In this document: one piece after another, positions 1 to 6,391 of the stretch
Layout of the letters: every line of letters starts with the position of its first letter
How positions within the stretch are numbered: position 1 is the first letter of the stretch
Source: Acidimicrobiia bacterium
GTDB taxonomy: Bacteria > Actinomycetota > Acidimicrobiia > Acidimicrobiales > Hopanoidiivorantaceae
Direction: 5' to 3'
NCBI GenBank assembly: GCA_020027305.1
Contig: JAHRAM010000003.1
Span: forward strand, 1 to 9,324
DNA length: 9,324 nt
Made by a program: the position numbers and the translations under genes
The notes under the pieces: model-generated
Told to the model about the DNA's origin: nothing
What the model saw: the letters and a program-made list of their open reading frames with translations, nothing else
The model's database searches: none

Positions 1-188
1 GACTCTTTAACGCCTTCAACTACAGAGGCAATTTCATCTAGACTGCTGGCACGACCTCTAACAACGTTATATATGATGATGCCCGCAGCAGCAGCAGCAA
101 GGGCAAGGACTGCTGACAAAATAACCGTTGGGAGTGTGATTCCTCTATCATCTGAAAGTGAGTCGTCTAAAACATTTCGGTGTGCCAT
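1..188 (-). CDS. Partial small membrane protein with a prepilin-like N-terminus (5' end only)
   Basis: This is a reading frame from ATG at 188-186 that stays open to the window edge, so only the first 62 codons are seen. The N-terminus is polar (MAHRNVLDDSLSDDRG). It is followed by one hydrophobic segment, roughly residues 17-41, beginning ITLPTVILSAVLAL and containing an alanine run. A charged stretch (RGRASSLDEIASVVEGVKE) follows. The order of a short charged leader ending in glycine, then I/F-T-L and a hydrophobic helix, resembles a type IV prepilin cleavage site (between G16 and I17). The usual glutamate at +5 is absent (threonine instead) and proline sits at +4. It could equally be a plain N-terminally anchored protein. 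It lies 80 bp downstream of the PIN gene on the same strand. No clear Shine-Dalgarno sequence is seen. Function unknown; the pilin reading is inference. Confidence 0.6.
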   Translation of the reverse strand, partial: MAHRNVLDDSLSDDRGITLPTVILSAVLALAAAAAGIIIYNVVRGRASSLDEIASVVEGVKE

Positions 189-248
189 CCATATTTGAGT
201 ATGGTGGTGTTTAATAAATTCTTAATAAAGACTTTGTAAAAATTTGTT

Positions 249-271
249 AAAAATCAAATGGGTAGATTTTA
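249..271 (-). terminator. Weak AT-rich hairpin after the PIN gene
   Basis: Just after the PIN stop codon the minus strand reads AAAATC, a 9-nt loop, then GATTTTT. This gives a 6-bp, mostly A-T stem running into a T run. It is in the right place to end the toxin-antitoxin transcript, but the stem is weak and could be chance in such AT-rich DNA. Confidence 0.25.
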
Positions 272-727
272 AAGAATAATTAACCCATCTTTTATAGGAT
301 CATCGGTTATCACAAGATTGCCGACAAGATCTTTTCCAGTGAGGTTAATCATCCGCTGGTCAAATGTTTGTAAGTAATTTGCCTCCGTCAGAATTGCTGT
401 GGCGATGTATATGGAACCTGACTCAAATTTTGGGGTGGAAATATTGGTAGATTGTCTTATCTGGGCAGCCAATTTCGTGACTTTTGAATCCCTAAGGTCA
501 GACAACTTCCCTTCTTTGAACTCATCAAAATGGACACGAGCAAGTGGAGAATTTTTCATTCTTACCTCGCGTTCAATTGTTTTTGGCAGAACTAAATCAA
601 GTAGCCCTTTATTTATTGCCTCATATATAGGCTGTATCTTTTGGAGTTGTGCCTGTGTGGCGTTTCCAAAAGTTCCTTCAAATAAATAAATTGCTACATT
701 CGCATCCCAACAAATTAACTTAGTCAA
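269..727 (-). CDS. PIN-domain protein, probable ribonuclease toxin of a Panacea-type toxin-antitoxin pair
   Basis: PIN-domain proteins are metal-dependent RNases, and VapC-type toxins are the classic case. I prefer the TTG start at 727-725, giving 152 aa. AGGGTG lies 6 nt upstream as a ribosome binding site, and the PIN core then starts at once (LICWDANVAIYLFEG). A GTG at 736 and an ATG at 766 are alternatives that would deepen the overlap. Visible motifs are the first acidic residue D8 in the hydrophobic-hydrophobic-D-x-N-V signature, a second acidic cluster at TIEREV (E52/E54), and a C-terminal IATA...NYLQTFDQR block with D123. The acidic residue that usually precedes the IATA helix is replaced by glycine (G104), with E102 nearby, so the active site is atypical. 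The gene overlaps the upstream Panacea gene by 8 nt, implying translational coupling. The fold is fairly sure; the toxin role is inferred from context. Confidence 0.75.
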   Translation of the reverse strand: MTKLICWDANVAIYLFEGTFGNATQAQLQKIQPIYEAINKGLLDLVLPKTIEREVRMKNSPLARVHFDEFKEGKLSDLRDSKVTKLAAQIRQSTNISTPKFESGSIYIATAILTEANYLQTFDQRMINLTGKDLVGNLVITDDPIKDGLIIL

Positions 728-1730
728 TAAAGTCACCCTGTCGAATAGACCGAGCCTTAGCAACACTTTCTAAAACTGACAATCCATCCTGCTTACTATT
801 TCTATTTCTAAGATAGTCCCCAAACCAAGGATCTTCATTGGCGCGGGTGAGAGGCTCAACTGAGCGAATATGTATTTTATTTGGATAGGGGTTGCCTTCT
901 ATATATAAAAAACAACCGAATAAATCTATCATAACACTTTCCTTTAAGGCCAATTGTAAATCTGGCAATGTTTCTATATCGAATGTGCATTTAATACTTC
1001 TGCTTGGAAGGGGGAATTCTAAATATAGCCAGAGAAATCTTTTACCCTCTAAATTAAGTTTCTTAGGGATTCCCCTAATTGATTCAGCATGATTATAATC
1101 ATCTGGATTGAAACAATCTATTGAGTCTCTAGTGCCATTGCTTGTAGTAGCACTTTGCTTTTCTGGCATAAAAATTGTGTAATATCTCTGGCCTACTTTT
1201 GGCTGAGCTTCAGCGTGCCACTCTTCATAGGTACTCACTCCATAATAATGCCTAAACCACAGAGTCCCAGAAGATGAGTAAGACATTATCCAATCAGTAT
1301 CAACACTTCCATAACTATCTAGCACCTTGTCAATAGTTTTTACTGCATTCTCATCAAGGGTTGGGGCAGAAGTGGGAACTGGGATTGCCTCTAGACGCTT
1401 ATAGTTTCTATATTTGTGATAGACAGCTCTGATTATTGGCCCGTGCTCCCACGCTTCTATTGGATCGCTAAATAAAACTTCTCTATAAAATGCCATATGC
1501 CAATACTGACAATAATAAAGGAGCTTTTGGAGCTTGAGGTTTGTCATTTCTTTGTCTATGCAATTGACTAGCAGATAGTCAGCAATTTGTTCAGCGCAAT
1601 ATTTTGCTGGCATAGAACGAGGCATTTGGCTTTTGGGCATGTTTTCGATGCTCACTTTGCCAACTGCCTTATTTTTGGTCAGCTGTTTATCGACCGCCTC
1701 TTCGGGCTTGCTTTTTGTTGTTTCGCTCAT
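720..1730 (-). CDS. Panacea-domain (DUF4065/SocA-like) protein, probable antitoxin
   Basis: Predicted 336 aa. Residues 46-175 or so match the Panacea domain: A-x-x-I-A-D-Y-L-L, then NLKLQKLLYYCQYWHMA, the PIEAWEHGPIIRAVYHKY block, and a later WFRHYY segment. The domain is known from SocA and from antitoxins that pair with many unrelated toxin folds. Residues 1-45 are a polar lysine-rich extension. Residues 195-336 form an extra C-terminal region I do not recognise (for example GKRFLWLYLEFPLPSRSI and DLFGCFLYIEGNPYPNKIH). Most Panacea antitoxins are shorter, so this tail may be the toxin-specific part. ATG at 1730 is used although no good Shine-Dalgarno is seen; M31, M36 and M40 are later in-frame options that would still keep the domain. 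The PIN gene follows with an 8-nt overlap. The upstream tandem repeat and palindrome suggest autoregulation. Confidence 0.82.
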   Translation of the reverse strand: MSETTKSKPEEAVDKQLTKNKAVGKVSIENMPKSQMPRSMPAKYCAEQIADYLLVNCIDKEMTNLKLQKLLYYCQYWHMAFYREVLFSDPIEAWEHGPIIRAVYHKYRNYKRLEAIPVPTSAPTLDENAVKTIDKVLDSYGSVDTDWIMSYSSSGTLWFRHYYGVSTYEEWHAEAQPKVGQRYYTIFMPEKQSATTSNGTRDSIDCFNPDDYNHAESIRGIPKKLNLEGKRFLWLYLEFPLPSRSIKCTFDIETLPDLQLALKESVMIDLFGCFLYIEGNPYPNKIHIRSVEPLTRANEDPWFGDYLRNRNSKQDGLSVLESVAKARSIRQGDFID

Positions 1731-1767
1731 TTTTATTTTGGGTTCGGCTTTTTCTGTTGCCTATATA

Positions 1768-1783
1768 TTACATTTCTATGTAA
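1768..1783. promoter_or_regulatory. Perfect 6-4-6 palindrome upstream of the toxin-antitoxin genes
   Basis: TTACAT-TTCT-ATGTAA is a perfect inverted repeat 38 bp upstream of the Panacea start codon, beside AT-rich sequence (TATATTA) that could supply a -10 element on the minus strand. Its position fits an autoregulatory operator. No protein binding is shown. Confidence 0.45.
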
Positions 1784-1785
1784 AC

Positions 1786-1817
1786 AATAATTGATACATT
1801 TAATAATTGATACATTT
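1786..1817. repeat. 16-bp direct tandem repeat, two full copies, candidate operator
   Basis: AATAATTGATACATTT occurs twice back to back (1786-1801 and 1802-1817), followed by a 3-base start of a third copy. The TACATTT part also appears in the neighbouring palindrome. The repeat lies 55-87 bp upstream of the Panacea gene, in the short gap between it and rnj. It could be an operator for the antitoxin or complex. The sequence is direct; the role is inference. Confidence 0.7.
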
Positions 1818-1875
1818 AATCGTGAAATTTTTGAATTGCTAATTTTTGGTATGCTTTTAGCTGAATTTAGCCCTA

Positions 1876-3675
1876 TTAAGAAATATCAATAAAGATAATC
1901 GGCAAAAGGCCAGTTGTATCTCTAACTTCTCTTCTAACGGCTCGTTTTATCAACTTTTCAAGGCGCTCTGGATTGTCGACAAATTCGCTACTATTTTTCT
2001 TGTCGTGCTTAATTTTTTGCTTATTTTTTTGTTGAGCTAAATTTTTGTCAGTTTTACCCTTTTTGCCCTTTCTGCCCCTTTTATTCGACGCTGCACTTTC
2101 CCTTTGACTTGCTGGAGATCCTCTCTCTTTGCTTCCCCCTACTCCTTCTTTCACCAGTTCGTTTTTTAGGGATTTTTCTATTGTCCGCTCAATCTGAGAA
2201 TGAATTTCATCTGCTGCCCCCTCATCTACCAACCCTCTTGAGCTAACTACAACCTTTGGCGCACCATTTGAAACGTTAACAGAAACACTAACTGCCCCGT
2301 GCTTTGACAAACTCACCCTATCTTCAATAACATCCAAATCATCGCTCATCAACTTTCCAGATATAAAAAGATACTTCCCGCTCGTGACAAAAGTGCGGAG
2401 TTTCAGCCCGCCATCTGTCATCTCCACTTGGTCTCCGTCCAAGCACAAAAGCACTTTGTCATCTGGCATTCCCAAGCTCAGCGCTAAATCTCGATGTGCC
2501 TCTAAATGGCGGAATTCCCCGTGAACAGGAATAAACCATTCTGGGTTAGCAGCAGTGTGAAGAACCTCAAGCTCACCTCTTTTTCCATGCCCTGTGGTGT
2601 GAAGCCCAAGTGCTGAACCTGCCTCAACTTGAACACCTCGCTCAGCAAATCCATTTAACATTCGATAAACCCTCGCCTCATTTCCTGGGATTGGATTAGC
2701 ACTCAAAATAACTGTGTCATTTGAGCGGGCTTGAATTTGGCGATGGGCTCCAAGCGCCACTTTTGACAGAGCAGAATTTTCTTCTGCCTGAGAGCCAGTG
2801 CAAACCACACACAACTGCTCATCTGGAATTCCGCCAGCAGCTTCAATGTCAACCCATTCATCTAGTTCTAAAATCTCCAAGCGAGTAGCTAGCTCAATGT
2901 TGAGCTTCATAGAAAGACCCATTACTGCTATCTTTCTGTTGCTAAATTTTGCTACATCTACAATCTGTTGGATTCTGTGAATATGGCTAGAAAAGCAAGC
3001 AGCAAAAATACGTCTTCCCTCATTTCGCGAAAATGCTTTCTTCAACCCCTCTTTTATGCTGCTCTCAGATTTTGACACTCCCTCAGAATCAGAATTGGTT
3101 GAATCTGCCAACAGCAAGCGAATTCCATCAATGCTGGCGATTTCTTTTATGCGATTAATGTCAGTTAGCTTGTTGTCAATCGGCGCTTCGTCTAGTTTGA
3201 AGTCACTGGAATGCAAAATGTTTCCTTGTGACGTTTTGATGGCGGTGATGTGCCCACCTGGAACTGAATGGGTGACCGACAGAAACTCACACTCAAATGG
3301 GCCAATCTCAACTTGGTCGCCAGTTTTTACCTCTATGGTTTCGGGGGTGATTCCGCTCTCTGCCAGGCGTCGACTAGCAACCCCTAATGTGAATTCAGAA
3401 CCATAAAGCGGGCAATCGATTTCTTTCAGCAAATGTGAGAGTGCCCCGATGTGGTCTTCGTGAGCGTGAGTAAGCACACATCCTATGACTTGGTCTGCTC
3501 GGTCAAACAAATAATCTAAATCAGGCAAGATGTTGTCAACGCCAGGCTGAGTTTCGTTGGCAAACAACACCCCGCAATCAAGAATCAGGATTTCCCCATC
3601 GGCTTCTAGGGCAGCACAATTTCTGCCAATGTCAGAAAGCCCCCCTAGAAAAGTTATGGTTACAGGTTTTGGCAT
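1876..3675 (-). CDS. rnj: Ribonuclease J
   Basis: RNase J is a beta-CASP metallo-beta-lactamase ribonuclease that trims and cleaves mRNA and rRNA, with 5'-to-3' exonuclease and endonuclease activity, in the cytoplasm. Predicted 599 aa, against about 555 for typical members. Motifs: N-terminal FLGGLSDIGRN; zinc-binding HAHEDH at residues 70-75; H136 in THSVP; D158 in SSDFK; beta-CASP features CTGSQAEENSAL (292-303), LHTTGHGKRGELE (359-371) and PVHGEFRHLEAH (383-394). The C-terminal end (LIKRAVRREVRDTTGLLPIIFIDIS) resembles the actinobacterial terminus. A lysine-rich, low-complexity insert at about 512-562 separates the last helix from the rest and accounts for the extra length. The ATG directly follows the dapA stop (TAAATG), so the two are almost certainly one transcript with coupled translation. 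No convincing terminator is seen after the stop. Confidence 0.95.
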   Translation of the reverse strand: MPKPVTITFLGGLSDIGRNCAALEADGEILILDCGVLFANETQPGVDNILPDLDYLFDRADQVIGCVLTHAHEDHIGALSHLLKEIDCPLYGSEFTLGVASRRLAESGITPETIEVKTGDQVEIGPFECEFLSVTHSVPGGHITAIKTSQGNILHSSDFKLDEAPIDNKLTDINRIKEIASIDGIRLLLADSTNSDSEGVSKSESSIKEGLKKAFSRNEGRRIFAACFSSHIHRIQQIVDVAKFSNRKIAVMGLSMKLNIELATRLEILELDEWVDIEAAGGIPDEQLCVVCTGSQAEENSALSKVALGAHRQIQARSNDTVILSANPIPGNEARVYRMLNGFAERGVQVEAGSALGLHTTGHGKRGELEVLHTAANPEWFIPVHGEFRHLEAHRDLALSLGMPDDKVLLCLDGDQVEMTDGGLKLRTFVTSGKYLFISGKLMSDDLDVIEDRVSLSKHGAVSVSVNVSNGAPKVVVSSRGLVDEGAADEIHSQIERTIEKSLKNELVKEGVGGSKERGSPASQRESAASNKRGRKGKKGKTDKNLAQQKNKQKIKHDKKNSSEFVDNPERLEKLIKRAVRREVRDTTGLLPIIFIDIS

Positions 3676-4560
3676 TTATGTAAAAGTGGAAATTAAATCT
3701 TGCGCCTTTTTCGCCAGCCCGTCTGGAATGGTGTTGAGTGGAGGGCGACACTCCCCCACTTGAAATCCCATTTGGTTCAACACCACCTTCACTGGAATTG
3801 GGTTAGGAGCATCTGGCAAAGAAACAAATTCGGCTGATGACTTGAGTTGGTTGTTTAGGCTTTCTGCTGTTTCAATGTCGCCCGCCTCAAATGCCTCAAT
3901 CATCTTTTTATGTTCAGGGGTCGTCCAGTGGGTTGCCACGCCGATGCATCCAATTGCTCCCGCCTTGAGAAAGTCAAGGGTTAAGGAATCATCGCCACTA
4001 TACACATAGAAATCTTCGGGGGCAGAAGCAATCAACTTGGCGGTTTCAGTTGGGTCTTCGGCAGCATCTTTTAAGCTCACGATGTTTTCAACGTTGTTTG
4101 CCAACTCAAGCAATGTTTCAGTTTCAATCTTTCTTCCCGTTCTAAATGGAATATCATAGAGGCAAACTGGCAGGTCAGTAGCATTTGCCACCGCTGTGAA
4201 ATGCCCCACCAGCCCAGCTTGAGAAGGGCGATTGTAATATGGGGTCACCGACAAAATGCTAGCTGCCCCAGCTTTTGTGGAAAGCTCTGTTAGCTCAACG
4301 GCAGTTGCTGTGGAATTGCTTCCCGCCCCAGCCATTACTGGAACTGGAACAGAATCTACAACTGCCTTGATTAGATCAATTTGTTCATCGTGGGTAAGGG
4401 TAGGCGATTCACCTGTTGTTCCTGCCACTAGGATTCCGTCATTTCCTTGCTCAACCAGCCAGTTGGCAAGTTTGGCTGCCTCATTTAAGTCAAGCTTTCC
4501 ATCTTTATCAAACGGAGTTGCCATAGCGGTCAACAGCTTAGGAATTTGTTCTTGGGGCAT
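3676..4560 (-). CDS. dapA: 4-hydroxy-tetrahydrodipicolinate synthase
   Basis: DapA condenses pyruvate with aspartate semialdehyde, the first committed step of lysine and diaminopimelate synthesis, in the cytoplasm. At 294 aa it has the normal family length. Motifs: LLTAMATPFDKDGKLD at the N-terminus; GTTGES (47-52) contacting pyruvate; TPYYNRPSQ (106-114); Y135 in LYDIP followed by FRTGR, where R140 fits the arginine that binds the aldehyde substrate; Schiff-base lysine K164 in SLKDAA; and YSGDD (187-191). FRTGR in place of the commoner GRTG is a minor difference. ATG at 4560 is preceded by an A-rich stretch without a Shine-Dalgarno sequence. The gene sits 59 bp downstream of tRNA-Arg on the same strand and runs straight into rnj, an order known from Actinobacteria. 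Confidence 0.96.
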   Translation of the reverse strand: MPQEQIPKLLTAMATPFDKDGKLDLNEAAKLANWLVEQGNDGILVAGTTGESPTLTHDEQIDLIKAVVDSVPVPVMAGAGSNSTATAVELTELSTKAGAASILSVTPYYNRPSQAGLVGHFTAVANATDLPVCLYDIPFRTGRKIETETLLELANNVENIVSLKDAAEDPTETAKLIASAPEDFYVYSGDDSLTLDFLKAGAIGCIGVATHWTTPEHKKMIEAFEAGDIETAESLNNQLKSSAEFVSLPDAPNPIPVKVVLNQMGFQVGECRPPLNTIPDGLAKKAQDLISTFT

Positions 4561-4577
4561 TTTATTTTTTTGACATA

Positions 4578-4609
4578 TATATGGGTGTTTTTTTTATATG
4601 GGTGTTTTT
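4578..4609. repeat. 15-bp direct repeat, 17-bp period, in the dapA leader
   Basis: TATATGGGTGTTTTT occurs at 4578-4592 and 4595-4609 in the gap between tRNA-Arg and dapA. On the minus strand each copy reads AAAAACACCCATATA, which includes a -10-like CATATA. It may be a slippage duplication of a dapA promoter or operator element. No function is demonstrated. Confidence 0.6.
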
Positions 4610-4619
4610 ATATTTTTTG

Positions 4620-4694
4620 CGCCCCCGGCAGGATTTGAACCTGCGACCTTCGGATTAGAAGTCCACTGCTCTATCCGGACTGAGCTACGGAGGC
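4620..4694 (-). tRNA. tRNA-Arg(TCT)
   Basis: Cloverleaf on the minus strand. Acceptor GCCTCCG pairs with CGGGGGC (one G-U), with discriminator G at 4620. D-stem GCTC/GAGC. The anticodon loop CTTCTAA gives anticodon TCT. T-arm GCAGG-TTCAAAT-CCTGC. Base pair 27-43 is a G-A mismatch at the outer end of the anticodon stem. CCA is not encoded. It reads toward dapA and may share its transcript. Confidence 0.95.
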
Positions 4695-4901
4695 CAGTTT
4701 TGTTTTCACTCTTTAATGTTAAATCAATTTTACCCATTTAATGACTAGAACTTTCCGCCATTTGTTTTTAGTGAGAAAATTATCAGTGGCAGAAGGAAAT
4801 CCGCAGTGCTGAGGAGAATCATAAATAGTAAGGAAATAGCAAATAATTTGTGTCAAATAATACCGATTAAGTTTTAGTATTAAAATAGGTGTATTTTTTA
4901 A

Positions 4902-4930
4902 TTGAATAGAGGTTAAAAATATACCATACT
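4902..4930 (+). promoter_or_regulatory. Candidate sigma70-type promoter for tRNA-His/tRNA-Lys
   Basis: TTGAAT (4902-4907) and CATACT (4925-4930) are separated by exactly 17 bp, each with 4 of 6 consensus bases. Transcription would begin near 4937, a few bases before tRNA-His. The rest of the gap (4695-4901) shows only AT-rich sequence, which must also hold the divergent tRNA-Arg promoter. Confidence 0.5.
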
Positions 4931-4939
4931 TGTATATAT

Positions 4940-5015
4940 GGTGATCGTAGCTCAGTTTGGTTAGAGCGCCGGGTTGTGATCCCGGAGGTCGGGGGTTCAA
5001 ATCCCCTCGGTCACC
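4940..5015 (+). tRNA. tRNA-His(GTG)
   Basis: Acceptor GTGATCG (4941-4947) pairs with CGGTCAC (5008-5014). The anticodon stem CCGGG/CCCGG encloses TTGTGAT, giving anticodon GTG. T-arm GGGGG-TTCAAAT-CCCCT. The extra G at -1 (4940) faces the C73 discriminator (5015), the hallmark of bacterial histidine tRNA. CCA is not encoded. Confidence 0.97.
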
Positions 5016-5069
5016 CGCAAATAAAAAATAGAAGGAAGCAACATAACAACACAGGCAAAAAATAAGCCA

Positions 5070-5143
5070 GCCCCTCTAGCTCAATTTGGCAGAGCAACAG
5101 ACTCTTAATCTGCAGGTTCTGGGTTCAAGTCCCAGGGGGGGTA
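5070..5143 (+). tRNA. tRNA-Lys(CTT)
   Basis: Acceptor GCCCCTC pairs with GGGGGGT using two G-U pairs, with discriminator A at 5143. D-stem GCTC/GAGC. The anticodon loop CTCTTAA gives CTT. T-arm CTGGG-TTCAAGT-CCCAG. Position 27-43 is an A-C mismatch. It lies 54 nt after tRNA-His and is probably cotranscribed. No CCA is encoded. Confidence 0.95.
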
Positions 5144-5163
5144 CAAAACCTTCAAAGCTAGGA

Positions 5164-5180
5164 TGCCTAGAAATTAGGCA
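5164..5180. terminator. Hairpin between convergent tRNA-Lys and the membrane-protein array
   Basis: TGCCTA-GAAAT-TAGGCA is a perfect 6-bp stem with a 5-nt loop, placed between two convergent transcripts. Neither strand has a T run after it, so it is either a poor intrinsic terminator or a 3'-end structure. Confidence 0.35.
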
Positions 5181-5191
5181 AGCACAAATAG

Positions 5192-5695
5192 CTATGGGTA
5201 TTGGAGTGGGCGGCTGCCACCAGCATAAAGTGTTAACAAGCCTGACATGCCAAAAATACCAAGAAATCCAAAAGTACAAACCGACCAAAAGAGGCTACAT
5301 AAAACAATTGCGATTATGCTAATAATTTTTCCAGCTCTTGCTTTTTGGTATTCATCTATTTCAAAACTTGGATTCTTCAGCACCTGCTGTGCAACCGCTA
5401 AAGCAGGAGCACCCAAAATTAAACCAAAGAGTGGAAAAATACAAATTGCAACTAACGCAAGAATAAGTGAAAGGCTTGCATCTCTTGGGTCATCTGCCCG
5501 CCTTCCATACCTACCCCTAGATTGTCTTCCGTATCTATCTCTAGATAGAGGCTGACCGCTATGTTTTTGCTCGCTTGAGTAACTTCCCTCTTTAACAAGC
5601 CCACGCTCAAGTTTTAGTTTTTCAATCTCAAGCTCAATTAATTCAAGTTCAAGTTCTTTTCGTTGAAGCTCTAAACTATTTTGCGTTTTAGACAT
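5192..5695 (-). CDS. Coiled-coil DUF4190-like membrane protein, array member 1
   Basis: Predicted 167 aa, last gene of the array in the direction of transcription. Residues 5-35 form a charged amphipathic coiled coil (LQRKELELELIELEIEKLKLER). The linker (36-72) is longer and more basic than in its relatives and contains an 8-residue repeat, SRDRYGRQ then SRGRYGRR (51-66). Two hydrophobic stretches follow (about 73-106 and 123-157), each long enough for two helices. Between them lies the conserved loop KNPSFEIDEYQKARAGK. The protein ends GGSRPLQYP. By the positive-inside rule both ends and the loop would face the cytoplasm. ATG at 5695 has only an A-rich leader without a Shine-Dalgarno sequence, unlike members 2, 4 and 5. 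The DUF4190 assignment rests on the hydrophobic pattern and the R-x-G-K-I-x-x-I-I segment. Function unknown. Confidence 0.82.
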   Translation of the reverse strand: MSKTQNSLELQRKELELELIELEIEKLKLERGLVKEGSYSSEQKHSGQPLSRDRYGRQSRGRYGRRADDPRDASLSLILALVAICIFPLFGLILGAPALAVAQQVLKNPSFEIDEYQKARAGKIISIIAIVLCSLFWSVCTFGFLGIFGMSGLLTLYAGGSRPLQYP

Positions 5696-5774
5696 TTTTT
5701 AAATTTTAGTTTTATTGAGGCTAATTAATGAGTAGCGCCCGCTAATTTAAATTTACATTGGGCGGAAATTTTTA

Positions 5775-6263
5775 CTATGGGTACTGAATAGGACGGTTGC
5801 CGCCTGCCAAAAACCCTAAATAACCGAGTAGCCCAAGTATGGAAAACACAATAATTAAAACAGCACCACCAACTATTCCAACAACGAACCAAAAAAGACA
5901 AGTTGCTCCAATTGAAATTATGCCCATTATTCTTCCAGCTCTTGCTTTTCGATATGCGTCCACTGTGTGGCCTGAATCTTTTGAAACTATCTGAGCAAAT
6001 ACGAGTGCCAAGATACCGCAAACCCACCCTGGGAACCCATACAGAAACATTGTCGGAAGTGAAACTATACCAAGAACAAATGAGGCCATTGCTAAACCCC
6101 CTGTGTTATGACTACCTCCTACGTGATGTGCTTGATGTTGCTCAAACTCAGCACGACCTTGCTCCCTAAGACGTTCATTTTCAAGCTTTGCTTGTTCAAG
6201 CTCAAGCTCTTTTCTGCGGCGCTCTAGCTCATCCATCTCTGAATTATCTTGTGTCTCTGACAT
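5775..6263 (-). CDS. Coiled-coil DUF4190-like membrane protein, array member 2 (duplicate of member 4)
   Basis: Predicted 162 aa. The coiled coil is at residues 10-40 (DELERRRKELELEQAKLENE). A His/Gly-rich linker follows (HQAHHVGGSHNTGG, 43-56). The DUF4190-like domain has four likely helices: about 57-74, 77-94, 111-131 and 133-153. The basic loop YRKARAGR lies at 104-111. The tail is GGNRPIQYP. The first 34 residues are identical to member 4, and 54 of the last 58 match. The differences sit in the linker, in the turn between helices 1 and 2 (TMFLYGFPGWV against AIFLGGLGWI), and in the loop before YRKARAG. A very strong ribosome binding site (GGAGGGAGGAG) precedes ATG at 6263. The same-strand neighbours are members 3 (upstream) and 1 (downstream, 79 bp). 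Function unknown. Confidence 0.85.
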   Translation of the reverse strand: MSETQDNSEMDELERRRKELELEQAKLENERLREQGRAEFEQHQAHHVGGSHNTGGLAMASFVLGIVSLPTMFLYGFPGWVCGILALVFAQIVSKDSGHTVDAYRKARAGRIMGIISIGATCLFWFVVGIVGGAVLIIVFSILGLLGYLGFLAGGNRPIQYP

Positions 6264-6285
6264 TTGCTCCTCCCTCCTTTTTAAA
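6264..6285 (-). promoter_or_regulatory. Double Shine-Dalgarno leader of array member 2
   Basis: On the minus strand AAAAAGGAGGGAGGAG ends 4 nt before the ATG, giving two overlapping GGAGG-type sites. The same leader with one change precedes member 4 (7556-7577). This predicts stronger translation than for members 1, 3 and 6, whose leaders lack a good site. Confidence 0.7.
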
Positions 6286-6358
6286 TCTTAACATATTTAA
6301 AATAAGCATTCTTGGCGTAATGATATTTTTTCTTAACTCCTTCGGCTGAAATTCATTA

Positions 6359-6368
6359 ACAATATTGT
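6359..6368. promoter_or_regulatory. ACAATATTGT palindrome upstream of array member 2
   Basis: A perfect 10-bp inverted repeat centred about 100 bp before the start of member 2. The same sequence occurs at the same distance before member 4, although the DNA between it and the leader has diverged. It is a candidate regulator site. Confidence 0.4.
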
Positions 6369-6391
6369 GACAATTGGTGATTGTGTTTAAG

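Larger units (their letters stand above)
5742..6368. repeat. Left copy of a segmental duplication (array member 2 with both flanks)
   Basis: This segment matches 7049-7661. Similarity starts in the 3' flank (CTAATTTAAATTTACATTG), covers the whole gene, continues through about 50 bp of leader with a single mismatch, and fades after a shared ACAATATTGT palindrome. The offset changes from 1307 to 1292 bp because this gene is five codons longer. Confidence 0.85.

Noticed and set aside
1786..1820. CRISPR array or plasmid iterons
   Set aside because: There are only two tandem copies without spacers, directly upstream of the toxin-antitoxin genes; an operator is more plausible.
5070..5191. tRNA-Lys 3' end as an integration site for the adjacent gene array
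   Set aside because: I found no second copy of the tRNA 3' end on the far side of the array and no integrase or transposase in the window.
4719..5322. Reading frames across the tRNA region (4719-5000, 5076-5288 minus, 5086-5322 plus)
   Set aside because: They consist largely of translated tRNA sequence and its antisense, with the usual spurious peptides; no coding signal is seen.
6168..6236. Repetitive coding bases (TCAAGCTC-like) in the coiled-coil parts of the array genes as separate DNA repeats
   Set aside because: Repeated Glu-Leu codons explain them, except for the exact 21-bp duplication in member 3, which is reported.
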